DNA of 64,000 bases from Pedobacter panaciterrae. GTDB lineage: Bacteria; Bacteroidota; Bacteroidia; Sphingobacteriales; Sphingobacteriaceae. Within the stretch, counting starts at the first letter, position 1. Every line of letters begins with the position of its first letter. The position numbers and the translations under genes are program-made. The stretch lies in contig NZ_LGEL01000015.1 in the NCBI RefSeq assembly GCF_001636695.1, positions 22,783 to 86,782 of the forward strand, in the 5' to 3' direction. The notes under the pieces were generated by a model. That model ran no database searches. It was not told the DNA's origin and saw nothing but the letters and a program-made list of their open reading frames with translations. Positions 34,090 to 42,207 of this stretch are shown here, one piece after another.

Positions 34090-37000
34090 ATGTATAAAAT
34101 TTTAACTGTATCCCCATGCAGGATGCAAACCTGTATCTATTCAAAAATATTTCGTATAATGAAAATAACCGGTCTCCTGCTTTTTGTGGTCATTCTCCAG
34201 GTTAGTGGGAGCACCTTCGGACAGAAGGTAAACATAAAAGTAAAAAATGCCCAGTTTGAAGATGTACTGTTGGAAATCAAGCAGCAAAGCGAATATGATT
34301 TCCTATACAGTTCGGAATTGCTTAAAAATGCAAAGCCGGTTACATTTTCGGTACAAAATGCAAGCCTGGCAGAAGTGCTTGATAAGTGTATGCTGAATCA
34401 GCCTTTCACCTATCTTATCAATAAAAAGACGATTACCATCATCCCCAGACCGGAAATTAAAAAACAGCAATTCAGCGTATCGGGTAAAGTTACTGATGAA
34501 AATGGAGGTCCGTTAGTAGGAGTTAGTATAAGACTCAAGGGAACTAATACCGGAACCACTTCAAACGCTGACGGAGCATATGCCCTTAATCTGGAAAGCG
34601 AGGCTGGTACATTAAGTTTCTCTTTTATTGGTTATGAGGTAAAAGAAGAAGATATTGCCGGAAGGACGACTATCAATGTAAAGTTGATCCCCCAGGACAA
34701 CAAATTGAACGAGCTTGTAGTTGTTGGTTACGGTACCCAGAAAAAGGTTGATGTGACCGGATCAGTAGCTTCTCTTAAAGGGGAAACCCTGGTAAAGGCG
34801 GCACAGCCAAACCTCATGAATTCACTTGTAGGCAGACTTACCGGAGTAATTAGTACCCAACAAAGTGGAAAGCCGGGTTTTGATGATCCCAAATTTGTAA
34901 TTCGGGGTAAGAGTACTTTTGGCGACAACTCTTCACTAATCCTGGTGGATGGTATTGAGCGTTCTTTCAGCAGGATGGATCCTAATGAAATTGAAAGTAT
35001 TACGGTTCTAAAGGATGCTGCTTCTGCCGCTGTTTATGGCGCACGTGCCGCAAACGGAGTAATATTGGTAACAACAAAAAGAGGTGCAGAAGGTAAACCA
35101 ACTATTTCTTATACAAGTACTTTTGGACTGCAGGAACCTGCTAGGATTCCGAGCTTAATGAATGCTTATGACTACGCCAAATATTTAAATATAGCTAAGG
35201 CAAATCTAAATCAGGCACCAAGATTCACGGATGAACAGGTAGAACAGTTTAGAACAGGTAAGCTGCCATCTACAGATTGGTGGAGTGCTACATTGAAGAA
35301 AAATGCACCTGTAGCACAACACAATGTAAACATAAGCGGTGGAAATAAGGAAACTAAATATTTTGTTGATTTAGGAATATTGGATCAGGATGGACTTTAT
35401 TCGCTTTCTTCCTTCAAAAGATATAATGTAAGGGTAAACCTGGACAATCAAATTACCAAGTCACTTAAAATAAGCCTTGATCTGGTTGGCCGTAAGGAAA
35501 AACTAAGTCAGTCTGCTCTTGGAGACGCCTTATTCTCTACCATTATTAATTCAAAGCCTACAGAATCTGCTTATACGCCAAATGATATTGCTGTTGGTGG
35601 ACTTGGCTCTAACGGACAGGATGTTTCAGCTATAGGTCAGGCCAATGATGCGGGATATAACCGTACCGATAATAATGTATTTCAAAGTACCATTTCTGCA
35701 TTGTATAAAGCACCGTTTTTAGAAGGGTTATCAGGAAAAATAAGTTATTCATATGACCGGTTTTTCTCTACAAACGATGTGTTCAATACACCTTACAAGT
35801 ATTATAGATTCGATCGAGTAAACAATCTTTGGACAGAAGCTAAAAGCGGGGGAGAAATCAATTTAGTTCAGGCTGAGGCGGATTCTTCTAATGAAACCCT
35901 ACAAGCTTCCCTGATGTATGACAGAACTTTTGGAAAGCATGCAGTATCTTCTTTATTTTTATTCGAACAGGCTGATAGTCGTGGCAGAAATTTACAGGCT
36001 TATCGGGAAGGTTTTATTTCCAGCTCAATCGATCAGCTTTTTGCCGGGGGCGACCTGAATAAAAATAATAACGGATCGGCAACAGAAACTGCTAGAAGAG
36101 GTTATGTAGGACGTGTTAATTATAGTTATGATAATAAATACCTGGTACAGGCTAATTTTAGATATGATGGTTCTTTCAACTTTCCCGAGAACAAACGCTG
36201 GGGATTTTTCCCGGCAGTTTCTGTAGGATGGCGGATCAGTGAAGAGTCGTTTCTGAAAGATAATAATGTTATCAGCAACTTAAAATTAAGAGCTTCCTAT
36301 GGACAGTTTGGAAATGACCGTGTTCCTGCTTATCAATACCTTGCAGGCTTTCAGTTTGCTGCGGGAGGTGTTTTCGGAAATGGTTATAATAAAGGGATCC
36401 GTGATACAGGAATTCCGAATTTAAATATCACCTGGGAAACTGCAACCAATACAGATGTAGGGCTGGAGTTCGCATTTCTTGATGGTAGATTGAGTGGTGA
36501 GGTAGATTATTTCCACAAAAGAACTAAAGATATTCTCCTGCCAAGAACGGCTGCCATTCCACAATCTTTTGGAGCAGTTCTTCCGTATGAGAATATTGGT
36601 ATTGTAGATAATAAGGGTTTTGAGATGACCTTAGGTTATAAAGATAAAATCAATGATTTCAGCTACGGTATTGATGGTAATTTTACCTATGCTAAAAGTA
36701 AGGTGATCTTCCAGGATGAATCGATAAATGTTCCTAACTGGCAAAAAACCACAGGACAACCATTTGATCAGTATTTTGGCTATAAGGCACTTGGATTGTT
36801 TCAGACTCAAGAAGAAATAAACGGATGGGCAGATCAGGATGGACTTAAAAATCAGTCTTTGAGGCCAGGTGACATCAAGTATCTTGACTATAATAACGAT
36901 GGGAAAATAGACGGACAGGATATCAGTAAGATCGGTAAAAGCGATATCCCGGAATTGATATTCGGGCTTAACCTTTCTGCGGGCTATAAAGGCTTCGGTC

Positions 37001-37428
37001 TTTCAGCCAATTTCCAGGGTGCCACAGGTTTCCAGCAGTACCTGCGCTATGTACCTTTTAATATTGAATCAGGTGCCTTAAATATGTTTAAGGATTCGTG
37101 GACTCCTGAAAATACTGATGCAAAGTATCCTGCTCTTTATGCAGGGATTAAACAAAATAATCAACAAGCATCTTCTTACTGGTTGTATGACGCTACTTAT
37201 GTAAAACTGCGTAATCTGGAGCTGTCTTATACTTTTAACCAGCTTAATGTGTTCGAAAAGATCGGCGTTAAGGGGCTTAGGGTTTTTGTTTCAGGCAGTA
37301 ACCTGCTCACTTTTTCCAAGCTTAAAGATTTTGATCCGGAAACTCCGAATCTTAACCCAGACAGCGGCAGGGCCTACTATTATCCTCAGTTAAGGTCTTA
37401 TTATTTAGGTGTAAACATTAAACTTTAA
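34090..37428 (+). CDS. SusC/RagA-family TonB-dependent transporter of the rhamnoside locus
   Basis: An 1112-residue SusC protein. The start at 34090 gives a 23-residue head before a standard signal (MKITGLLLFVVILQVSG, ending STFGQ), so a start at 34159 is possible. An STN domain (about 45-115, VNIKVKNAQFEDVLLEIKQQ), a carboxypeptidase-like domain (VSGKVTDENGGPLVGVSIRL), the plug (LVVVGYGTQKKVDVTGSVAS, ILVDGIERSFSRMDPNEIES, ASAAVYGARAANGVILVTTK) and the barrel (ending YYLGVNIKL) follow. The STN domain implies signalling through the FecR at 32798. It pairs with the SusD 11 bp downstream, and the GH78-type enzyme in the locus suggests a rhamnose-bearing glycan. Confidence 0.96.
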   Translation: MYKILTVSPCRMQTCIYSKIFRIMKITGLLLFVVILQVSGSTFGQKVNIKVKNAQFEDVLLEIKQQSEYDFLYSSELLKNAKPVTFSVQNASLAEVLDKCMLNQPFTYLINKKTITIIPRPEIKKQQFSVSGKVTDENGGPLVGVSIRLKGTNTGTTSNADGAYALNLESEAGTLSFSFIGYEVKEEDIAGRTTINVKLIPQDNKLNELVVVGYGTQKKVDVTGSVASLKGETLVKAAQPNLMNSLVGRLTGVISTQQSGKPGFDDPKFVIRGKSTFGDNSSLILVDGIERSFSRMDPNEIESITVLKDAASAAVYGARAANGVILVTTKRGAEGKPTISYTSTFGLQEPARIPSLMNAYDYAKYLNIAKANLNQAPRFTDEQVEQFRTGKLPSTDWWSATLKKNAPVAQHNVNISGGNKETKYFVDLGILDQDGLYSLSSFKRYNVRVNLDNQITKSLKISLDLVGRKEKLSQSALGDALFSTIINSKPTESAYTPNDIAVGGLGSNGQDVSAIGQANDAGYNRTDNNVFQSTISALYKAPFLEGLSGKISYSYDRFFSTNDVFNTPYKYYRFDRVNNLWTEAKSGGEINLVQAEADSSNETLQASLMYDRTFGKHAVSSLFLFEQADSRGRNLQAYREGFISSSIDQLFAGGDLNKNNNGSATETARRGYVGRVNYSYDNKYLVQANFRYDGSFNFPENKRWGFFPAVSVGWRISEESFLKDNNVISNLKLRASYGQFGNDRVPAYQYLAGFQFAAGGVFGNGYNKGIRDTGIPNLNITWETATNTDVGLEFAFLDGRLSGEVDYFHKRTKDILLPRTAAIPQSFGAVLPYENIGIVDNKGFEMTLGYKDKINDFSYGIDGNFTYAKSKVIFQDESINVPNWQKTTGQPFDQYFGYKALGLFQTQEEINGWADQDGLKNQSLRPGDIKYLDYNNDGKIDGQDISKIGKSDIPELIFGLNLSAGYKGFGLSANFQGATGFQQYLRYVPFNIESGALNMFKDSWTPENTDAKYPALYAGIKQNNQQASSYWLYDATYVKLRNLELSYTFNQLNVFEKIGVKGLRVFVSGSNLLTFSKLKDFDPETPNLNPDSGRAYYYPQLRSYYLGVNIKL

Positions 37429-37439
37429 AATCCGGTATC

Positions 37440-39092
37440 ATGAAATCCATATATAAACTATATTTCATCTCATTTATCCTTTGCAGCATCTTTATCTCTG
37501 CCTGTAAAAAGGATTACCTTAGCAGAACTCCTATTAATATCATTTCAGAAGGCGAGGTTTTTAAAGATGAAGGCTTAACCCAGGCTTATCTATACAATAT
37601 TTACGATTACCTGCCAGTAGGTTATGGTCTTCACATTTCTAATGGTGTACAAACTTTATCAGGCTTAGGCATCACTGATCTTTTGGATGGCAGTACAGAT
37701 TTGCTTCGCTCACCTTCCTCCTGGAATGAAAGTAATGGGGTTATGATTCCTGGTCTTTTATCTGCAAATTACAACCCGTTGGAAAACTGGGGCCGTAATT
37801 ATGAGGGTATAAGAAAAACAAATAATTTTCTTTTCAATGTTCAAAAAGGTGGCCTTACTGATGCTTTCAAATCGCGTGTACTTGCTGAAGCCCGTTTCTT
37901 AAGGGCTTACCTTTATTTTGATCTCGTAAGAAGGTATAGTGATGTTCCGTTGATTACCAAATTACAGCCTTTTGATCAATTGGATTCCATTATGGTTCCA
38001 AGAACTCCATCTGCTGATGTTTATAAGTTTATTGATAAGGAATTGTCAGAAGCTTCTGAGCTACTTCCTTCAGCAAAAGATTTATCAGGTGCAGAGCTGG
38101 GCAGGGCAACCAAAGAAGCTGCATGGGCACTTAATGGCAGAGCACAGCTGTTTGCTAAAAACTATGCACGTTCTGCTTTATTCTCTAAAAAAGTGATCGA
38201 TGGACAGGCATTTCAACTTAATGGTAATTATAATGCCTTATTCCAGTCGCACGGTGGTGATAAAGAAGTAATATTTGAGATTTTGTTTGATGGAGTGAAT
38301 AAAGGGCATGCCTTTGATAATTTGTTTTTACCGCCAAGTATAGACAATGGCTGGGGTTCTCAAACTTTGCCTACTCAGGAAATGGTTAATTCTTACGAAA
38401 TGATTAATGGGAAATCTATTGATGATCCAACCTCTGGTTATGATGCTGAAAACCCATACATAAATCGTGATAAACGTTTTGAGGCAAGTATTGTTCACGA
38501 TGGTTCTGTTGTAAAAGGGAAAATAATTAATACTGGTTTTCAGCAGCCGGATGATGGTTTGATGTTGGAAGGTCGTACCATAACAGGCTATTACATACGT
38601 AAATTTATTGATGAAAGCCTTCCTTTCTCAAGTTTGGTGTTTGGAAAAAGTTTAACAAGTTGGAAGGAATTTCGCCTTGCTGAGGTACTCCTGAATTATG
38701 CAGAAGCACAAAACGAAGTTTCCGGACCAGATGCATCGGTTCTTGAGGCAATTAATCAGGTACGTTCCCGTGCAGGTTTACCAGGTTTACAAAATGTAGC
38801 AGGTAAAGACGATATGTTTAAACGTATTGTTCAGGAAAGAAAGGTAGAACTTGCATTTGAAGGACACCGCTTCTGGGATCTTCGTCGCTGGGGAATGGCT
38901 GAATCTGTGCTGAACAACAAATTTTTCCATGGTATGAAAATTACTAAAGACGGTGCAGGTAAATCAGTATATACCTTGTTTGAATTAAATATGGTTCCAA
39001 AACAGGTGTATCTGCCTAAGTTCAATTTTATGCCGATTAATCAGGGCGAATTGAATAAAAACCCTAAACTGACTCAAAATCAAGGTTACTAA
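37440..39092 (+). CDS. SusD/RagB-family lipoprotein of the rhamnoside locus
   Basis: A 550-residue lipoprotein with signal and lipobox FISAC (Cys22). SusD landmarks are EARFLRAYLYFDLVRRYSDV, FRLAEVLLNYAEAQNEV, INQVRSRAGLPGL and VELAFEGHRFWDLRRWG, with the closing MPINQGELNKNPKLTQNQGY. It should bind the glycan at the cell surface and act as lid for the SusC encoded 11 bp upstream. The next gene follows after 28 bp, so the operon continues. Confidence 0.96.
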   Translation: MKSIYKLYFISFILCSIFISACKKDYLSRTPINIISEGEVFKDEGLTQAYLYNIYDYLPVGYGLHISNGVQTLSGLGITDLLDGSTDLLRSPSSWNESNGVMIPGLLSANYNPLENWGRNYEGIRKTNNFLFNVQKGGLTDAFKSRVLAEARFLRAYLYFDLVRRYSDVPLITKLQPFDQLDSIMVPRTPSADVYKFIDKELSEASELLPSAKDLSGAELGRATKEAAWALNGRAQLFAKNYARSALFSKKVIDGQAFQLNGNYNALFQSHGGDKEVIFEILFDGVNKGHAFDNLFLPPSIDNGWGSQTLPTQEMVNSYEMINGKSIDDPTSGYDAENPYINRDKRFEASIVHDGSVVKGKIINTGFQQPDDGLMLEGRTITGYYIRKFIDESLPFSSLVFGKSLTSWKEFRLAEVLLNYAEAQNEVSGPDASVLEAINQVRSRAGLPGLQNVAGKDDMFKRIVQERKVELAFEGHRFWDLRRWGMAESVLNNKFFHGMKITKDGAGKSVYTLFELNMVPKQVYLPKFNFMPINQGELNKNPKLTQNQGY

Positions 39093-39120
39093 AATGATTA
39101 GTTCATTAAGTTTTGTCATT

Positions 39121-40695
39121 ATGAAAAAGAATATCATATTTTATTGCTTTGTTGCGTTTGTATCTTTCTCTTGTAAAAGAAGCGAAAGTACAGAAGCGGT
39201 TGTTGTACCAGTGGTAACTGCCGATAACACTATTTATTATGTTGATGCGGATAATGGTAGTGATACTAATACCGGTACTTCCGAGAGTACGGCTTGGAAA
39301 ACAATAACCAAGGTCAATGCCACAACTTTTAAGCCAGGGAATAGCATCTTGCTTAAATCTGGTGGCATCTGGAATGCCCAATTGTATCCTAAGGGATCGG
39401 GTAGCGCTACGGATCCTATAAAAATTAGCTCTTATGGTACCGGAGCAAAACCTAAGGTTTTTTTAAGTGGAACTGTAGGTGCTCCGGTGTATTTGTTTAA
39501 TCAATCGAACTGGATCATTGAAAACCTGGAAGTTTCAAATTACAGCGCCACCCGTGGTGATATATTCCGTCAGGGCATTTTTATTCAGAACACAGGTGGT
39601 GGAGTTACCAGTAACATCACCATTCGCAATAATTACGTTCATGCCATTTCAGGTAGTTTCAGATATGCGGGTTTTGATCCTCATGCTTTTGGCGGGATAT
39701 GCGTTGTGACTACAGGAACTGCGGGTACAGATCGGTTCGACAAGGTAACCATTGAAGGAAATATTGTTGAAGATGCTGGCCGCACAGGAATTGTAGTATG
39801 GGACAATGTATGGGAAGCTAATGGGCATGCATCCACAAATGTGAAGGTGCAGAACAATTCAGTAAAAGATATTGACAGTGATGGAATCCTGGTATTTGGA
39901 TGTGAAGGCGCACTGATAGATCATAATGTCGCCAACAATTGCGGCCGCTATCGCGAAGACGGGCAATTTAATGGCACCGCTGCTATTTGGCCTACACGTG
40001 GCCGTAATTGTATTACCCAATTTAATGAAGCCTTTAATACCCAGGCTTTAGATGGTAATGCCGATGGCCAGGGTTTTGATATGGATATCGATTCTTATAA
40101 TTTTGTAATGCAGTACAATTATAGTCATGATAATGCCGGTGGTTTTATGCTTATACTGGATGCTTCCAATTCGGTAAACAGTATAGTAAGGTATAATATC
40201 AGTCAGAATGACCATCGTACTATCTTTACTTTTGCAGGAGGTATAACCCCTGGAACCAGAATTTATAATAATACAATTTATATTAAATCCGGACTAAATA
40301 CCAATATTATTGACCATTCCTGGGATGATGGAGGAGGTAAAGGTGATCTAAACCAGACTTACTATTTCAAGAACAATATTATCTATAATCAGGGAAGTGG
40401 AAATTATATAATTCCGGGAACTTTAGGTGTATTTGATTACAATACCTTTTATGGTAATCATCCTTCAGGGGAGCCTGCTGATTTGAATAAGCTTACTACA
40501 GATCCTTTATTTGTGAACGCAGGAAGCGGCCTTAATGGTATCAATACTCTTAATGGGTACCGTTTATCAGTCGGTTCACCAGCGCTGAATTCTGGTGCGG
40601 TAATTCCGGATAACGGTGGTAAAGATTACTATGGAAATGTGGTTTCGTCTACCAGTCAACCTAACCGGGGAGCATATAATGGTGCCGGTTTGTAA
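39121..40695 (+). CDS. Right-handed beta-helix lipoprotein, candidate polysaccharide lyase or glycosidase
   Basis: A 524-residue protein from the ATG at 39121, which gives a lipoprotein signal (FVAFVSFSC, Cys18). It starts its mature part with the YYVDADNGSDTNTGTSESTA and WKTITKVN block typical of DUF1565-type beta-helix enzymes. It continues with many NxI/NxV coil repeats (NITIRNNYVHAISG, VTIEGNIVEDAGRTGIVVWD, VKVQNNSVKDIDSDGI, YFKNNIIYN). Such folds hold polysaccharide lyases and hydrolases; no family-defining catalytic set can be read. In a GH78 locus it may cut a rhamnogalacturonan- or ulvan-like backbone at the cell surface. Confidence 0.82.
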   Translation: MKKNIIFYCFVAFVSFSCKRSESTEAVVVPVVTADNTIYYVDADNGSDTNTGTSESTAWKTITKVNATTFKPGNSILLKSGGIWNAQLYPKGSGSATDPIKISSYGTGAKPKVFLSGTVGAPVYLFNQSNWIIENLEVSNYSATRGDIFRQGIFIQNTGGGVTSNITIRNNYVHAISGSFRYAGFDPHAFGGICVVTTGTAGTDRFDKVTIEGNIVEDAGRTGIVVWDNVWEANGHASTNVKVQNNSVKDIDSDGILVFGCEGALIDHNVANNCGRYREDGQFNGTAAIWPTRGRNCITQFNEAFNTQALDGNADGQGFDMDIDSYNFVMQYNYSHDNAGGFMLILDASNSVNSIVRYNISQNDHRTIFTFAGGITPGTRIYNNTIYIKSGLNTNIIDHSWDDGGGKGDLNQTYYFKNNIIYNQGSGNYIIPGTLGVFDYNTFYGNHPSGEPADLNKLTTDPLFVNAGSGLNGINTLNGYRLSVGSPALNSGAVIPDNGGKDYYGNVVSSTSQPNRGAYNGAGL

Positions 40696-41314
40696 TGTGA
40701 AAATTAACAAGGAGGGCCTTTTATATGTCCTCCTTGTTTTATTTTTTGCAATGTGTTTTTCCTGTTCCCATGCTTCAAAAGAAGTGGTCTTTACAGTAAA
40801 TGACGAATCTATTAGTCTGGCCCAGTACGAGCAACAGTTGGATAAGGAGAAGTTGATGGTCATCAGTGAGTTTCAAAATAAATACAAGGCTACGTTTGGT
40901 CCTGGGTTTTGGACCATGAATTTTGATGGCGAGATTCCTGCCAATATCTTAAAGCAGCGCGCAGTGGACGCCATTGTAGGTAGCACTATAAAAAAGATGA
41001 TGGCGCGGGAGATGGGATTAGTTAAAAAGATTGGATATGAAGATTTTTTAAAGGAGCTGGATAGTGTAAACAAAGCAAGGGTGGAAGCAGTAAAAGAGGG
41101 AAAAGTGATCTATGGACCAGTAACCTATCAGCTGGAAATGTATTCAGCCTATTATCTGTCTACTTTAGAAAATGCGATTAAAGATAAAATGAGTACACCT
41201 GGAAGCACTCCTGATGAAATCAGATCTAAATATAATGCTCTGGTTCAGGAACGTATACAGAATGCAAAAATCAATATTAATGAAAGTGTGTATGAAAAAA
41301 TTAGAATACATTAA
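40679..41314 (+). CDS. Foldase-like (SurA N-terminal) lipoprotein without a visible PPIase domain
   Basis: A 211-residue lipoprotein from the ATG at 40679, overlapping the end of the previous gene. The signal region is LLYVLLVLFFAMCFSC with the likely lipid Cys at about 29. The rest resembles the helical N-terminal part of SurA/PpiD-type foldases: VVFTVNDESISLAQYEQQLD, then ILKQRAVDAIVGSTIKKMMA. No parvulin domain follows. It may be a chaperone dedicated to the locus or a structural lipoprotein. The alpha/beta hydrolase gene starts inside its last codons, so the three genes are translationally linked. Confidence 0.7.
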   Translation: MVPVCNVKINKEGLLYVLLVLFFAMCFSCSHASKEVVFTVNDESISLAQYEQQLDKEKLMVISEFQNKYKATFGPGFWTMNFDGEIPANILKQRAVDAIVGSTIKKMMAREMGLVKKIGYEDFLKELDSVNKARVEAVKEGKVIYGPVTYQLEMYSAYYLSTLENAIKDKMSTPGSTPDEIRSKYNALVQERIQNAKININESVYEKIRIH

Positions 41315-42185
41315 AAAGATTGCAATAGTTGCAGCATGTAGTTTGTTGATCTGGGGGATGCCGGCCAGTTCGCAAGATAAAAACATTGAAACGGCTCATG
41401 CTGCTCCTGCAATTACAGTGATGAAGGACCAGCAATATGGTACCGATCTGATGCAGGGCATGGACATATATCTATTGCCTAATCGAGATAAGAATACTCC
41501 TCTGGTTATTCTGGTACATGGTGGTGGCTGGATGGCCGGGGATAAAAAAGACGCTGATTTCATGAAAGACTTTATGCTGAATAAAGGATTCAATGTGATC
41601 AATATCAATTATCGTTTAGGTAACCAAACAAATATTCATTACCGCGAAATTATAGGTGATATGGACAAAGCAATTCAATATACTGTTGCCCATGCAAAGA
41701 AATGGAATATCAGAAAAAGTAAGTATATCTTCTGGGGTGGTAGTGCAGGCGGACATTTGTCATTATTATATGCGTACAGGTATGATCCTAAAAACAGGAT
41801 ATCAGCAGTGATCTCTTTAGGAGGCCCTACAAGGCTTGATGATAATGGGATGATTGAAGGAGCAAAGAAAGAAGATCTGGAAGGTTTACTGCCAATCATT
41901 ACCGGTAGTAAATGGAATCCGGGGGCATTATCTCCTGATTATCAGAATGCGAGTCCATACTATAGTAAAAAGTTTATACCCTCTATGCTCGTACATGGAG
42001 AGAAAGATACAATCGTTCCAAGTTCGCAAGCTAAGGTTATGGCTGATAAGCTGAAGCAGGAGGGAATAGATTACCAGCTAATCGTGCTTCCAAATGCTGG
42101 GCATGGGGGCGAGGGCTCTCCTGAAGAAAATGCCATCGACTTGCAAAAGCGTATGGTTGACTGGGTGATCAAATACAGTAAGTAG
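41292..42185 (+). CDS. Alpha/beta-hydrolase, esterase/lipase type, secreted
   Basis: A 297-residue protein from the Met at 41292 with a signal peptide (IAIVAACSLLIWGMPASSQ). It has the HGGG oxyanion motif (LVHGGGWMAGDKKDADF), the nucleophile elbow WGGSAGGHLS, the acid in HGEKDTIVPSSQ and the catalytic His in NAGHGGEGS, a complete BD-FAE/acetyl-esterase type triad. In this locus removal of acetyl or feruloyl groups from a plant or algal glycan is likely. It overlaps the preceding gene by 23 bp and precedes the GH78-like gene by 22 bp. Confidence 0.88.
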   Translation: MKKLEYIKKIAIVAACSLLIWGMPASSQDKNIETAHAAPAITVMKDQQYGTDLMQGMDIYLLPNRDKNTPLVILVHGGGWMAGDKKDADFMKDFMLNKGFNVININYRLGNQTNIHYREIIGDMDKAIQYTVAHAKKWNIRKSKYIFWGGSAGGHLSLLYAYRYDPKNRISAVISLGGPTRLDDNGMIEGAKKEDLEGLLPIITGSKWNPGALSPDYQNASPYYSKKFIPSMLVHGEKDTIVPSSQAKVMADKLKQEGIDYQLIVLPNAGHGGEGSPEENAIDLQKRMVDWVIKYSK

Positions 42186-42207
42186 TTCTATTTTAAACAG
42201 ATTAGAA

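Noticed and set aside
37972-38196. Plus-strand ORF inside susD
   Set aside because: It lies in another frame of a clear SusD gene; a shadow.
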